A program made the translations under genes and the position numbers. This document shows, in pieces, positions 26,575 through 36,504 of a stretch of 64,000 nucleotides of DNA; within the stretch, counting starts at the first letter, position 1; every line of letters starts with the position of its first letter. The DNA is from Planctomycetota bacterium (GTDB lineage Bacteria > Planctomycetota > Planctomycetia > Pirellulales > Pirellulaceae). The notes under the pieces are model-generated. The model worked only from the letters and a program-made list of their open reading frames with translations. It did no database searches and was not told the DNA's origin. The stretch lies in assembly GCA_963204915.1 (NCBI GenBank), contig CAUJHS010000074.1, forward strand, positions 1 through 64,000, written 5' to 3'.

Positions 26575-26811
26575 CGCGCGTTTCCTAAAGTTGCACGTTC
26601 GTTGAACGATTACGTCGACAGACAGCGACAAACGACGAATGTAAATAAGTGATTTTCTCGTATGCCGTTCGCAATGCAAGCGTTTTCACGACCGCCATTT
26701 CGTTATCGCTTCGTGGAAACCGCATCGACAAGGTGTTAATCTCGGCCTACACTCGACGGTTAACCAGGATGAACTCGTTCTACTGTTTGGGCAAAGTCCT
26801 TGACAAATTCC

Positions 26812-27957
26812 ATGATTCGTTCCAACAAACCTTCGCTGGAATCAATTCGCGACAAGGTCGAGGCCGGAGAGCGTTTGTCGCTTGACGACGGCCTGTTCCT
26901 ATACGATCCAACAACGCCGCTACATGAAGTTGGTGCGCTTGCCAACACGGTTCGCGAACGGAAAAACGGCAACTACGCGTACTACAACATCAATACGCAT
27001 TTAAATGCGACTAATATCTGCGTTTACCGATGTGTGTTTTGCGCCTTCCGTTCGGACTTGCGCGACCTGAAAGGGTATATCATGAGCGATGAGCAGGTCC
27101 TGGCACGCGGACAGGAAGCCGTTGACAATGGCTGCACGGAAATGCACATCGTGGGCGGCTTGCACCATCAGGCGAAGTACGACTGGTACGTCAGGATCAT
27201 TCGCCTCCTTCACGAATCGTACCCGCAACTCCACCTCAAAGCGTGGACGGCCGTCGAAATCAACTGGTTTGAATTCCTGACCAAGAAGCCCGTTCGCGCC
27301 ATCCTTGAAGACCTCATTGAAGCGGGGTTAGGCAGCATGCCCGGCGGCGGTGCGGAAATCTTCCACCCGGAAATTCGGGGACGCATTTGTGAACACAAGG
27401 CGGATGGAGGAAAATGGCTTGATATCCACCGTACCGCTCACAAGCTCGGTTTGCATACCAATGCGACTATGCTCTACGGACACTTGGAGAACGCCTTCCA
27501 TCGCGTAGATCATCTTCTGCGGTTGCGGGAACTCCAAGATGAAACAAGCGGATTCCAAACGTTTATTCCGCTTGCATTTCATCCGGAAAATACGGGATTG
27601 TCCCATCTGAAAAAGCCCTCGGCGGTGATGGATTTGCGAACGATGGCCGTTAGTCGGCTGATGCTCGACAATTTCCCCCACATCAAGGCCTACTGGATCA
27701 TGCTGGGCATGGGCACGGCTCAGGCGGCCTTGTCGTACGGAGCCGACGATATCGACGGAACCGTACGGCACGAGCTGATTTATCATGACGCTGGAGCCAC
27801 AACACCCGAAATTCTGTCCGTAGATGAGATCCGGCGGCTTATCACAGAAGCTGGGCGCGAGCCCATCGAACGCGATACGCTTTATCGCCGCATTACAAGA
27901 GATAGTGAAAATCAGTCTCAGTGGAGCGTTGGCGAACCGCTCGTTGTGTGTAAATAA
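26812..27957 (+). CDS. mqnE: Aminodeoxyfutalosine synthase (radical SAM)
   Basis: A 381-residue radical SAM enzyme of the futalosine route to menaquinone; MqnE joins the enolpyruvyl benzoate from MqnA to the adenosyl radical from SAM. The iron-sulphur ligands are in 'NICVYRCVFCAFRSDL' (C-x3-C-x2-C). Further hallmarks are 'YNINTHLNATNIC', 'MHIVGGLHHQAKYDWY', 'LKAWTAVEINWF', 'GLGSMPGGGAEIF' and 'LSYGADDIDGTV'. MqnC is a close relative, but these blocks fit MqnE better. A TTG at 26800 is an alternative start. The other mqn genes are not in the window. Confidence 0.92.
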   Translation: MIRSNKPSLESIRDKVEAGERLSLDDGLFLYDPTTPLHEVGALANTVRERKNGNYAYYNINTHLNATNICVYRCVFCAFRSDLRDLKGYIMSDEQVLARGQEAVDNGCTEMHIVGGLHHQAKYDWYVRIIRLLHESYPQLHLKAWTAVEINWFEFLTKKPVRAILEDLIEAGLGSMPGGGAEIFHPEIRGRICEHKADGGKWLDIHRTAHKLGLHTNATMLYGHLENAFHRVDHLLRLRELQDETSGFQTFIPLAFHPENTGLSHLKKPSAVMDLRTMAVSRLMLDNFPHIKAYWIMLGMGTAQAALSYGADDIDGTVRHELIYHDAGATTPEILSVDEIRRLITEAGREPIERDTLYRRITRDSENQSQWSVGEPLVVCK

Positions 27958-28198
27958 ACGCGGCGATGTCGATGCAACGAACATCTGGGCGGAACCCTAC
28001 CAAGGTTTCTCCACCTCACCTTTGTTCAGCTCGTGTCGTATTGTCGTCATGTCGCGATTGATAAGCTCATTGCCTCGCTGTTCTCAAGGGCAACGGAATC
28101 GTCAGGCGTGTAATGTTGGATAGGCCAGCGCTTTCGCTCAAAGGTTGCGAAAGGCGTGCTCGGAGATCTGAAGCGCCGGATGGGTTGTTATTAGCGCA

Positions 28199-28255
28199 CG
28201 AAAAAACCGTTGACTCCGAGGGGATGGGGGGAAATCCCTTCGCCGTCAACGGTTT
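28199..28255 (-). terminator. Rho-independent terminator of tRNA-Cys
   Basis: On the minus strand an 11-bp perfect stem (AAACCGTTGAC at 28255-28245 with GTCAACGGTTT at 28214-28204) encloses a GC-rich inner hairpin and runs into six consecutive T (plus-strand A at 28201-28206). It starts 8 bp beyond the 3' end of the tRNA. Confidence 0.88.
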
Positions 28256-28262
28256 ATAAGAG

Positions 28263-28334
28263 AGGCGCCGACCGGACTCGAACCGGTAGTCGCGGATTTG
28301 CAATCCGCTCCCTTAGCCATTTGGGTACGGCGCC
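28263..28334 (-). tRNA. tRNA-Cys (GCA)
   Basis: A 72-nt cloverleaf on the minus strand. The 7-bp acceptor stem GGCGCCG/CGGCGCC is perfect, the discriminator is U (usual for tRNA-Cys), the anticodon stem GCGGA/UCCGC brackets loop UUGCAAA with anticodon GCA, and the T-arm CCGG-UUCGAGU-CCGG is standard. The CCA tail is not encoded. A strong terminator follows directly. The cognate synthetase gene lies at 18965 in the same window. Confidence 0.97.
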
Positions 28335-28610
28335 CGTTGAAGTTGGGGGAAGATTAAGAAAACTGGGTTTTGAGGTCAAGGGCGATTTCTATCCACCCTC
28401 ATGGCCTCAACCTCGTCTTCCTGATGCGACATTCCGAATGATCGGAAAGCTCCGCCCAAATTGAGTAGAACGGACGGCGCGATCTGTGGTCAAGCCGAAC
28501 GTCCCGCTCATTCGATTCTTATAGGAGGTTTGGCCGAGTGACACAAGGCCACTGTCCGCAAATGCGGCACAACCCGCAAGGTTTGACTCCAGGAAAGAAA
28601 GGATGCTTCA

Positions 28611-28946
28611 ATGGAGATCTTTAGCATTATCGCCCATTTGCGTGGCGACGCCCGCGTTGCGGAATTGGCGGAGACCATTGCCGAGCAAAGCCTCGAGGCT
28701 GTACGCGACCGAATTGACGGCCGTATTGCGTCGCTGAGCATGGCGGAGGGCCGTGGCTATATTCGGGCTCGTTCTGCTGCGGTGGTGCGTCCCGCGGTCG
28801 ATGAAACATTGCGGTCGAACCGCGAAGTGAAACCGGCCTGGCGATCCCAACTCGTCGAACGCGCTACGGAAGAAGTCGTGCGGCGCCTGTTGTGGGAAGA
28901 ACTAAGCCGTCGACGTGAGGCCGCACCGGCTCGTCGTGCCGCTTGA
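28611..28946 (+). CDS. Small helical protein of unknown function
   Basis: A 111-residue, Arg/Glu/Ala-rich and probably all-helical protein ('DARVAELAETIAEQSLEAVR'), with a strong AAGAAAGGA ribosome site before the ATG. No signal peptide or membrane segment. The C-terminus is very basic ('RRREAAPARRAA'). It is followed 22 bp later by another small gene, and the two are probably co-transcribed. No family is recognised; a nucleic-acid or structural role is only a guess from charge. Confidence 0.6.
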   Translation: MEIFSIIAHLRGDARVAELAETIAEQSLEAVRDRIDGRIASLSMAEGRGYIRARSAAVVRPAVDETLRSNREVKPAWRSQLVERATEEVVRRLLWEELSRRREAAPARRAA

Positions 28947-28968
28947 CCGGCCTAAGGAATTAGCGCCG

Positions 28969-29340
28969 ATGAGTGGATTCCAAGGCCGATTCTACAAGCT
29001 CGAGGAACATCCCATGTCACGGCATTTGCCCGACATCGCCGCCATCACTGGCAACTTGGCCTCGCAGAATCGCCGTGTGGGGACCTTTCTCGACGAAGTT
29101 CTCGCGCGACTTGATCAGCTAATCGACGCGGCTTTAGCCCACGATTGGGAAGCCGTGCGACGATGGAGCGGCGAGGTTGCACACTGCAATCATACCAGTT
29201 GCGACTCGGAGGTTCTCCGATCAGCGCAGAGCGTTCTGGAGGCCGCCGACCAGCGTGGCAATGATGCGGAACTGAAAAGCCGTGTCCTGAAGTTGATCGT
29301 GGCTTGCGGCCGAGCGCGGGAGCGAGCCAAAATGCCGTAG
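28969..29340 (+). CDS. Small helical protein, unknown
   Basis: A 123-residue protein from the ATG at 28969, which has TAAGGA upstream; an open frame back to 28915 overlaps the preceding gene and is not needed. Predicted helical ('NRRVGTFLDEVLARLDQLID', 'DWEAVRRWSGEVA'), with a short His/Cys segment ('VAHCNHTSCDSEVL') and a basic tail. The layout of helical repeats resembles regulators of the Hpt or chemotaxis-helper type, but no histidine phosphotransfer motif is seen. Probably one operon with its two neighbours. Confidence 0.6.
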   Translation: MSGFQGRFYKLEEHPMSRHLPDIAAITGNLASQNRRVGTFLDEVLARLDQLIDAALAHDWEAVRRWSGEVAHCNHTSCDSEVLRSAQSVLEAADQRGNDAELKSRVLKLIVACGRARERAKMP

Positions 29341-29388
29341 GAGCGCGACATTTCCGAATTAGGGAAGAACGTTCTTACGAGCGGCGGA

Positions 29389-29820
29389 ATGATTGAACAC
29401 GTAGACGGCGATTCGCCAATAGAACTCACGGAATGGACCGAATGGCCGTGTTGCCCCCGCTGCGGGCAACGCCGGCAAGCGCGCTGCTCGACTTGCGGCT
29501 TTGCGGCCGATAATTTCCCGTTGGCCGATTATCAAGAGTTTGGCGCCGACCTGTTCCCAAGCCGGGGTCGCAGCGACCCCCGCTTGCTCGATTCCGGACC
29601 GGACGCAGACGTTTTGTTGCTGTGTGGCGTTTGCGAAGAAGCGTTTAGGCCTGGCTTTTATGACCGCTGCGCCGCTTGCGGTTATGACTTTGGCGGCGGT
29701 GTCCGGATTCGTCGTGAGGACGACGACTTACTTTCGGACCGCGTCGTATGGGCTTCGATCGCTCTGACCGCGTTTGTGTTCGCACTCGCCGTCTATTTCT
29801 GGGTCATTTTTCGCGCCTAA
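29389..29820 (+). CDS. Zinc-ribbon protein with one membrane span
   Basis: A 143-residue protein. Two pairs of C-x-x-C motifs near the N-terminus ('CCPRCGQRRQARCSTCG') and two more in the middle ('CGVCEEAFRPGFYDRCAACG') indicate two zinc ribbons. A single C-terminal helix ('WASIALTAFVFALAVYFWVI') should anchor it in the inner membrane with the ribbons in the cytosol. The plan recalls the zinc-ribbon pair at 21870-23994, but the sequences are not obviously alike. It stands 48 bp after the previous gene and 179 bp before acnA. Function unknown. Confidence 0.65.
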   Translation: MIEHVDGDSPIELTEWTEWPCCPRCGQRRQARCSTCGFAADNFPLADYQEFGADLFPSRGRSDPRLLDSGPDADVLLLCGVCEEAFRPGFYDRCAACGYDFGGGVRIRREDDDLLSDRVVWASIALTAFVFALAVYFWVIFRA

Positions 29821-29999
29821 TGGGCGACGCGAACTTTGGACCCGTGGCGCAGAGTAAGGCTAGGGAAATCGCCCCCGTAAACCTCGCGCAACGTGGCCCT
29901 TCCCCAAGGGCTATCCCGCAGACAAGGTCGATCGTAGCGGCTAAAATGCGGGCGAACGGAACGTTTCGCCCCCGACTTCACTAGCCTGTCGATCGACCC

Positions 30000-32717
30000 A
30001 TGACGCAGAAGCATCTCTTTGATCCGTTTGGCGCTCGAGATACGTTTACGGCCCGACAAGGAAACGTCGGTATCTACCGCATCGAACGGCTCAATGCCCT
30101 GGGCTTGGGCGACGTGCGACGGTTTCCCTACTCGATGCGCGTTTTGCTGGAAGCTGTATTGCGTAATTGCGACGGTTATCAGGTTACCGAGGCGGACGTG
30201 AAGAACCTGACGGCCTGGAACGCGACACATCCCGCCGAAGTTGAAATCCCCTTCAAGCCCGCGCGCGTCGTATTGCAAGATTTCACCGGTGTGCCCGCGG
30301 TGGTCGATCTCGCCGCCATGCGCGCCGGTATGAAGCGTTTGGGCGGAGACCCGAAGAAGATCAATCCATTGATCCCTGTCGATTTAGTGATCGACCACTC
30401 AGTGCAGGTGGACCACTTTGGCACGGTTGACGCATTGCAGCTAAACAATCAAATCGAGTTCGCCCGCAACCGTGAACGTTATGAATTCCTTCGCTGGGGG
30501 CAACAGGCGTTCAACAACTTTCGCGTGGTGCCCCCCAATATTGGTATCGTCCATCAGGTAAATCTCGAATATTTGGCCAAGGGGGTGTTTGTTCGATATG
30601 ATCAGAAGGGCCCCGTTGGCGTACCAGATACTCTGGTGGGAACCGATAGCCATACGACCATGATTAACGGCCTGGGGGTCGTCGGTTGGGGCGTTGGCGG
30701 TATCGAAGCCGAAGCGGTGATGCTCGGCCAGCCCCTCTATATGCTGTTGCCGGAGGTCGTAGGCTTTGAACTTGTAGGAGAATGCCCCAGTGTCGCTACG
30801 GCGACCGACTTGGTTTTGCGCGTGACGGAAGTCCTTCGGAAAGAAGGGGTGGTAGGCAAATTCGTCGAGTTTTTCGGCCCCGGCGTATCTACCATGAGCC
30901 TGGCCGATCGCGCGACCATTGCGAACATGGCGCCCGAGTACGGTGCGACCATGGGGTTCTTTCCTGTTGATGCAGAGACGCTGAACTATTTGCGACGCAC
31001 GGGCCGGACGGAAGACGAGGTGGACTTAGTCGAGCGTTATACCAAAGAACTGGGGATTTTCCGTACGGACACCGATCCCGCGCCGAAATATACAAAAGTC
31101 CTCACGCTTGACCTCAGTACAATTGAGCCGGCGTTGGCCGGTCCTAAACGTCCTCAAGATCGCGTCCCCTTATCGAAGATGAAGCAGTCGTTCCAAGCGG
31201 CGCTTCAGGCTCCAGTCGCGCAACGCGGCTATGCGCTCGACCCGGTAGCTTTGGCTCGTACTGCGACGGTGCCCAATAATGGGTCGACCAACGAGATTAC
31301 TCACGGCGCCGTGGTGATCGCGGCAATCACCAGTTGCACGAACACGAGCAACCCCTCGGTCATGCTGGCTGCTGGTTTATTGGCTAAGAAAGCCGTCGAA
31401 CGTGGTCTGCGCGTAAAGCCTTACGTTAAAACGAGTTTAGCTCCAGGGTCGCGCGTCGTAAGCGATTACTTCGACAAGGCAGGACTGACGCGATCACTGG
31501 AAGCGCTAGGTTTTCACACGGTCGGTTATGGCTGCACCACTTGTATTGGAAACAGCGGTCCTCTACCGGAAGCCGTCGGCAAAGCTGTAAGCGAGCAAGA
31601 CCTCGTGGCGTCGGCGGTGCTAAGTGGAAACCGCAATTTTGAGGGACGGGTTAACCCCTTAGTTAAGGCGAATTACTTGGCCAGTCCGCCGCTTGTTGTG
31701 GCGTACGCCTTGGCGGGCACAACGGACATCGACCTGCTGAACGAACCTCTGGGACAAGACCCGCAAGGCAAACCCGTTTTTCTACGGGACATTTGGCCGA
31801 CTCGGGAGGAAATCACAAAGGCCGTGGCCGAATCGGTCCAACCTGAGATGTTTTCGTCGCGCTACGCACACGCGTTCGACGGCAACGAAATGTGGAACGC
31901 GCTCAAAGTTAGTGGCGGCGAGTTGTACGATTGGGACGAGGCAAGCACGTATATTCAGGAACCTCCCTTTGTGGAGGACCTTCCGCTTGAGCCGTCGGCG
32001 ATACAACCCGTTGCTGGCGCCCGCGTTTTGGCGTTACTAGGCGATTCGATTACGACCGATCATATATCACCCGCAGGTTCGATCGCTAAGAAAAGTCCGG
32101 CTGGCGCTTATCTCATGGAACATGGCGTTCAGCCTTTGGACTTCAACAGTTATGGTTCGCGGCGGGGAAATGATCGTGTGATGGTGCGCGGAACGTTTGC
32201 GAACATCCGTATTCGCAATCAGTTGGCTCTTGGCACCGAGGGTGGTTGGACGCGTTACTTGCCCGGCGGCGATGTAATGACGATTTACGACGCTGCCATG
32301 AAATACAAACAAAACAACGTTCCGCTCGTTATTCTGGCTGGTGCGGAATATGGCACGGGAAGCAGCCGTGACTGGGCGGCAAAAGGCACCATGCTTTTGG
32401 GCGTGCGTGTTGTCATCGCGTCAAGTTATGAGCGCATCCACCGAAGTAATTTGGTGGGTATGGGCGTTTTGCCGCTGGAGTTCGCCCCCGGACAAACATG
32501 GCAGTCGTTGGGGCTTACTGGTGAAGAAACCTACGACATTCTCGGTTTGGACGAAACCCTTAAACCCCGGACGGAAGTGACCGTTCGTGCGACGTCGGTG
32601 GAAGGAAAACACATCGAGTTCAAAGCAAAAGTCCGGATCGATACCCCCGTCGAGTTGGACTATTACCGACACGGCGGGATTCTTCCCGCCGTGCTGCGAA
32701 TGTTGTTAAAGCAATGA
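30000..32717 (+). CDS. acnA: Aconitate hydratase A
   Basis: A 905-residue aconitase of the AcnA/IRP type, interconverting citrate and isocitrate in the TCA cycle. The three 4Fe-4S cysteines are in '[15 protein letters not shown]' and '[13 protein letters not shown]'. Substrate-binding blocks include '[20 protein letters not shown]', '[17 protein letters not shown]' and the swivel-domain '[15 protein letters not shown]'. Length and domain order match AcnA (about 890 residues). It could also act as an RNA-binding regulator when the cluster is lost, as in other AcnA proteins. No strong ribosome site is visible at the ATG. Confidence 0.97.
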   Translation: MTQKHLFDPFGARDTFTARQGNVGIYRIERLNALGLGDVRRFPYSMRVLLEAVLRNCDGYQVTEADVKNLTAWNATHPAEVEIPFKPARVVLQDFTGVPAVVDLAAMRAGMKRLGGDPKKINPLIPVDLVIDHSVQVDHFGTVDALQLNNQIEFARNRERYEFLRWGQQAFNNFRVVPPNIGIVHQVNLEYLAKGVFVRYDQKGPVGVPDTLVGTDSHTTMINGLGVVGWGVGGIEAEAVMLGQPLYMLLPEVVGFELVGECPSVATATDLVLRVTEVLRKEGVVGKFVEFFGPGVSTMSLADRATIANMAPEYGATMGFFPVDAETLNYLRRTGRTEDEVDLVERYTKELGIFRTDTDPAPKYTKVLTLDLSTIEPALAGPKRPQDRVPLSKMKQSFQAALQAPVAQRGYALDPVALARTATVPNNGSTNEITHGAVVIAAITSCTNTSNPSVMLAAGLLAKKAVERGLRVKPYVKTSLAPGSRVVSDYFDKAGLTRSLEALGFHTVGYGCTTCIGNSGPLPEAVGKAVSEQDLVASAVLSGNRNFEGRVNPLVKANYLASPPLVVAYALAGTTDIDLLNEPLGQDPQGKPVFLRDIWPTREEITKAVAESVQPEMFSSRYAHAFDGNEMWNALKVSGGELYDWDEASTYIQEPPFVEDLPLEPSAIQPVAGARVLALLGDSITTDHISPAGSIAKKSPAGAYLMEHGVQPLDFNSYGSRRGNDRVMVRGTFANIRIRNQLALGTEGGWTRYLPGGDVMTIYDAAMKYKQNNVPLVILAGAEYGTGSSRDWAAKGTMLLGVRVVIASSYERIHRSNLVGMGVLPLEFAPGQTWQSLGLTGEETYDILGLDETLKPRTEVTVRATSVEGKHIEFKAKVRIDTPVELDYYRHGGILPAVLRMLLKQ

Positions 32718-32723
32718 CGATGA

Positions 32724-34025
32724 CTAATAACTCCACTGGCATCCGAAGTTTAAGCCCATGACCCAGAAGTCGGTCGTGTCAAAGGCGAAGGCCGGACGCC
32801 CCGGGTTGGGAGCGACGTTGGGGAGTTCATCGATCACAAGATCCACTTGCTCTCCGGGGCGAACTACTTGGCTCCAATAGACCATTGAGTAACCAACGGA
32901 TAATTCAATGTGTTCCGTCAAACGGTAGCCTAGGTTTAGATTCGCTTCGGGAATCACGGCGAAATCGTCCTGCTCGAACTCGCCGACGTTCGACGTTTGA
33001 GCCAAGAGGCCCAACAATCCCGTATTCGGCGGATTGCCGCCTCCTTGGATGATTACCGTCTCGTGCATATTCCCCAAACCGATTTTCGCGAGGAAGTCGA
33101 CACTAAAGCAGCCACGGTCCAGCTCCATTTGCAAACCAAGTGTGCCGCCGTGGAATTCGTTGCGTGTGTCAAACGTGTCAAAAATGTTCACCTGACCTGC
33201 GGCGACATCGGTCGTGGTTCGAATGTCCAAATCCTCATTGATCCGTGAAAACTGGTAGCCTGCCAGCAGATCGAGCCGCGCTGCAAAGCCACATTCGATG
33301 CGTTTGCGGAAAATCGCGTCCGTGTTGTAGATCTCGGAACGGTTTTCAATGTCGATGGCGCCTCGAATTCCATTATTGGCGCCGCCAATGTCAACAGCGT
33401 TCGGCCCCGTATGTACGCCAGTGAAAGGACGAAATAGAGCTCCAGGAGCGATGTTTGTCTGCTCGAAGTCGATTCGACCGTCGCTTAGCGCGAAGAATCT
33501 GGCGCCAAGGCCGATGCATTCGTTGTCGTCCAGCCATGCCCCAAATGTCACGCGTCCGCCGGGTTGTGGGCCGAAATCAAATCGTCCGTCACCAAAAACA
33601 ACTTCGCTTGCGGGAAGGTTGAGCGGACCAGTCGAAACCAAAGGCGGCAGGATCGACCCCTTTCTCCACCAAACGAGGTATTCGGCTGAGCCCCACCAGG
33701 AAAGGCGTGGGTGACAATACCAAGGATCGTACATGTAACCAGAATCATCGCAACAACCCTCCATGCAAGCGCCGTCGGCGCAGCCGACGCCACCTTCATG
33801 GAGGAAGTCATGCTCGGGCGGATAAACCACATGTTCGGCCGATGCGGGTTTGACCGGCGTGGAAGCCACCTTTGCTGATGCGACAGGCCGCGCTGGCGTA
33901 CTACTGACTGATGCTGCCGCTCTTGCTGTAACTTGTTTGCTAGACTTGGCTTGCTGTTGCGCCGCGAGTACGGACGTAGTCGCCCCAATCGCGCAAAACG
34001 CGTACAGTACGAGTTTTGTTTTCAT
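32724..34025 (-). CDS. BBP7-type outer-membrane beta-barrel protein
   Basis: A 433-residue exported protein with a signal peptide ('KTKLVLYAFCAIGATTSVLA'), a Ser/Ala/Lys/Val-rich linker to residue 70, a Cys/Asp cluster ('GGVGCADGACMEGCCDD'), and then a barrel that opens 'WWGSAEYLVWWRKGSILPPL', the mark of the planctomycete BBP7 family. Alternating hydrophobic strands run to the end, which finishes with aromatic 'FGCQWSY' as outer-membrane proteins do. It suggests a porin or surface protein in the outer membrane. The stop codons of acnA and this convergent gene are 6 bp apart. Confidence 0.85.
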   Translation of the reverse strand: MKTKLVLYAFCAIGATTSVLAAQQQAKSSKQVTARAAASVSSTPARPVASAKVASTPVKPASAEHVVYPPEHDFLHEGGVGCADGACMEGCCDDSGYMYDPWYCHPRLSWWGSAEYLVWWRKGSILPPLVSTGPLNLPASEVVFGDGRFDFGPQPGGRVTFGAWLDDNECIGLGARFFALSDGRIDFEQTNIAPGALFRPFTGVHTGPNAVDIGGANNGIRGAIDIENRSEIYNTDAIFRKRIECGFAARLDLLAGYQFSRINEDLDIRTTTDVAAGQVNIFDTFDTRNEFHGGTLGLQMELDRGCFSVDFLAKIGLGNMHETVIIQGGGNPPNTGLLGLLAQTSNVGEFEQDDFAVIPEANLNLGYRLTEHIELSVGYSMVYWSQVVRPGEQVDLVIDELPNVAPNPGRPAFAFDTTDFWVMGLNFGCQWSY

Positions 34026-34258
34026 CCGTGCCGCTCTTTCATCCAGGGGGAGAGGCCGACAACTGCCCGCAACGCCGATCTTCGCGCGAGGACACGCGGC
34101 CTTAACCGATTTTTTCGGCAGATACGACGTCGCTGATTAGTCAAACTTTACCGGCTGCGGAAACTTTACGGGCGAATTGAGGCGCCCCCTTCTTCCCAAC
34201 TCGCTCGGGTTATGTAGAATCTCCCTCCAACGCATCTTCAGTACGGAGGGTTTACACA

Positions 34259-34633
34259 ATGAGCATTCGCGCTGTGGTGCTTTTTACGTTTGTGAGCGTT
34301 GGCGTAACCATCACACAGAATGAGGTGTGCGCCCTGGATTCGGGGAAATCGCGGGATGTCACGATCAAAGATGTGATGGTGACGGCCTATAAGGAAAAAC
34401 TTGCGAAGAAAGTCATGCAAGGCGAGGCCACCCAGGATGAGAAACAGCGGTTGCTAAACTTGTACGAGGCATTGGCCCAGTCGGCTCCGCCTCGCGGAAG
34501 TCAGGTCAGTTGGAAGCGAAAGACGGAGGCTCTGGTCAACGCCGCTCAAGCCGCCGTCGAAGGGCATGAAAACGCGCCGATTCTCTTGAAGCGGACAATG
34601 GAATGCGGCGCCTGCCACACGTCTCACAAATAG
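34259..34633 (+). CDS. Small secreted c-type haem protein
   Basis: A 124-residue protein with GGAGGG before its ATG. An N-terminal signal peptide ('AVVLFTFVSVGVTITQNEVC') is followed by a helical body with a Lys/Glu-rich middle and one C-x-x-C-H haem motif ('MECGACHTSHK') at the extreme C-terminus. A four-helix domain with a C-terminal CxxCH is the plan of cytochrome c'-type proteins, so periplasmic haem binding is inferred. Axial ligands and redox partners cannot be read. It is divergent from the BBP7 gene and convergent with the next one (5 bp apart). Confidence 0.7.
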   Translation: MSIRAVVLFTFVSVGVTITQNEVCALDSGKSRDVTIKDVMVTAYKEKLAKKVMQGEATQDEKQRLLNLYEALAQSAPPRGSQVSWKRKTEALVNAAQAAVEGHENAPILLKRTMECGACHTSHK

Positions 34634-34638
34634 CGGCG

Positions 34639-35124
34639 TTAAAACTCTTGGGGCCCCACGGTGGGCCCCGGATTTTCCGGCTTTGGCGTAGGCGCTACCG
34701 GAGTAGCCGGCGGGAAGGGGGACGAAAGGTGCATCGGTTCCGCGAACACGGGAAACGATATCCAGCGGTTGGGGCCCGTTTGCAATTCAACCCGGCCGAT
34801 AGGTTGACGTGATACTGGCGCGCCGCGATCGATGCGCGGAAAATGGCCGCTCGAACTCCAACCGCTCGAAAGATCAGCATACGGCGCCGGGAACGCGAAG
34901 AAGGCGCCGTTTGCTGGCGGGAACCCCGCACGGTGGCGCATGATGTCGTTCCATTGAATCTGGCGGCGGACTGCATCAAGCCGCTCCGACGCTGCGATTC
35001 CCTCGCTGCCTAAGGTTGGCGTTCCAACACGAATCGCAGGCGGCTCGCCGCTTTGCGTTTTCGCCGCTGCGGCCAAGCAAAGCAGAAAGGGGAAAACTCG
35101 CACGAACGCTTTCCAACTTTTCAT
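34639..35124 (-). CDS. Secreted protein of unknown function, 161 aa
   Basis: A 161-residue protein with a clear signal peptide ('FVRVFPFLLCLAAAAKTQSG'). The mature part is Pro/Gly/Phe-rich with little charge ('GAFFAFPAPYADLSSGW') and a proline-rich tail ('FPPATPVAPTPKPENPGPTV'). No domain is recognised. The plain ATG, signal peptide and compact fit between neighbours support a real gene; the composition suggests an envelope-linked protein. Confidence 0.55.
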   Translation of the reverse strand: MKSWKAFVRVFPFLLCLAAAAKTQSGEPPAIRVGTPTLGSEGIAASERLDAVRRQIQWNDIMRHRAGFPPANGAFFAFPAPYADLSSGWSSSGHFPRIDRGAPVSRQPIGRVELQTGPNRWISFPVFAEPMHLSSPFPPATPVAPTPKPENPGPTVGPQEF

Positions 35125-35208
35125 ATCGTTCCTCCGTTACTTAGAGCATAGTCCACGTGGAAAGTTCCCGTAACCTGAGGAGAAGGGGGATCGCTCGCGC
35201 CGAAATAG

Positions 35209-35238
35209 TTGACCATAGTAAATGAGCGACTGTACGAT
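35209..35238 (+). promoter_or_regulatory. Possible promoter of the ExbBD cluster
   Basis: TTGACC at 35209-35214 (5 of 6 to the -35 consensus) and TACGAT at 35233-35238 (4 of 6 to the -10), spaced by 18 bp, lie about 90 bp before the first gene of the cluster. Confidence 0.35.
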
Positions 35239-35327
35239 TGATCAAAGGGTTTTCTCGAACGCCAGCGACCGACCAATTTCTAAGGCGGCGTTCGCGATCC
35301 AACCGGATTTGTCAAAGGATGCACAGC

Positions 35328-36449
35328 ATGCGCGTATTCGGCGGGAGTGCGGGCCTTCGGTTCACGGTGTTTTTGTGCATGGCGGGGGCCGCTTCGCCTT
35401 TGTTTGCCGATCGCCTCGTGCTGCGCAATTTGAATGTGATCAGCGACAAAACGGTAACAGCATTCGATGAAGATGGCGTCCGTCTTTCCGAAGGCGGAAG
35501 CGTTTCTTGGGATGAGATCGAACGCGGGACGGTTGCCCCCGATAAACAGGCCGCTTTCGATCAAATGCTTAATGAGTTGGGGACGAACCTTTATCGAATT
35601 CGGCAACGACTTGCCGTCGAAGACTACGAAGGTCTGCTGTCGCACGCCGAGGCGGTCTACCCGCGCTACCGCCAACGACGCAGCGCGACGGCGTATATGG
35701 TCTGTCAGGCGGTGATGTGGGGACGCATCGCGGCGCATCGGCGAGAAGAGGCGGTAGAGCCCTATTGGAGGTGTTTTGAGTTATTGCGCGTGGCGAAGGG
35801 CAAACCTGTTTCGCTTCCCGGGGAGCGCCGCTTGCAGGTTGATCTCGACACCGGCGTGACTCCTGAACTACTTCCCGTTTGGTTCGACGTTGATGCCTCG
35901 AAGAAAGTGCTGGACGACGTGTATCAAGTGATGACGCAACTTTCGAAACCGCTTCCCGAGGCGGCGCGTATTTACTTTGGCACGCTCGCGTTGACCGCGG
36001 GAGACGAGGAAAGGGCGGCGTCGGTGTTGCGCGGGTTCACGCCAACGAACCCCGTCATACAGCAACTGCGCGACGCCGCACTCGCGCAACGTGAAGTCCA
36101 ACTGGGGCAGGCCGGGGGCGCAGTCACAAACCTTGAAAATAATTTGAGTACCTACAGCGCCTTAAGCAAACCGGTCGCATTGTATTGGATTGGCCGGGCC
36201 CAGGTCGCCAGCGGCGAAGAGCGTATCCGGCAGGAGGGTATGTTGCAGTTATTGCGCATTGCCGCGGTGTTTGGCGACAAATTTCCCGAATTGGCGGCCG
36301 CAGGACTCTACCACACGATGCGTGCGCTAAGCGATGGCAACGCAAGTGCGCCAAGCGCCGCAGTTCGCAAGGAATTAATGGATCGCTACGGTCACACGTT
36401 CCATGCGGCGTTGGTCAAGGCAAAATCGTCGGCGTCGTCATCCAAGTAG
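35328..36449 (+). CDS. Secreted TPR-like protein, first gene of ExbBD cluster
   Basis: A 373-residue exported protein from the ATG at 35328 (AAAGGA upstream). A signal peptide ('GLRFTVFLCMAGAASPLFA') leads to a short beta module (residues 25-65: 'VLRNLNVISDKTVTAFDEDG', then 'GGSVSWDEIERGTV') and a long run of helical repeats of the TPR type. The beta-module-plus-repeats plan is matched by the last gene of the cluster (44631-45608). ExbB begins 55 bp downstream on the same strand. A periplasmic scaffold or sensor for the ExbBD motor is inferred from context. Confidence 0.75.
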   Translation: MRVFGGSAGLRFTVFLCMAGAASPLFADRLVLRNLNVISDKTVTAFDEDGVRLSEGGSVSWDEIERGTVAPDKQAAFDQMLNELGTNLYRIRQRLAVEDYEGLLSHAEAVYPRYRQRRSATAYMVCQAVMWGRIAAHRREEAVEPYWRCFELLRVAKGKPVSLPGERRLQVDLDTGVTPELLPVWFDVDASKKVLDDVYQVMTQLSKPLPEAARIYFGTLALTAGDEERAASVLRGFTPTNPVIQQLRDAALAQREVQLGQAGGAVTNLENNLSTYSALSKPVALYWIGRAQVASGEERIRQEGMLQLLRIAAVFGDKFPELAAAGLYHTMRALSDGNASAPSAAVRKELMDRYGHTFHAALVKAKSSASSSK

Positions 36450-36504
36450 TCGCTCTTTGAATCCGCCCTCCTCGCTCCTACTGAACCTTTATTGAGGATG
36501 CCGA

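Noticed and set aside
28524-28593. tRNA-like sequence on the plus strand (starts GGAGGTTTGGCCGAGTG, has a T-loop-like GGTTTGACTCC)
   Set aside because: The acceptor ends do not pair, the anticodon arm does not form a 5-bp stem with a 7-nt loop, and the T-loop lacks TTC. At most a decayed tRNA; probably chance in the leader of the gene at 28611.
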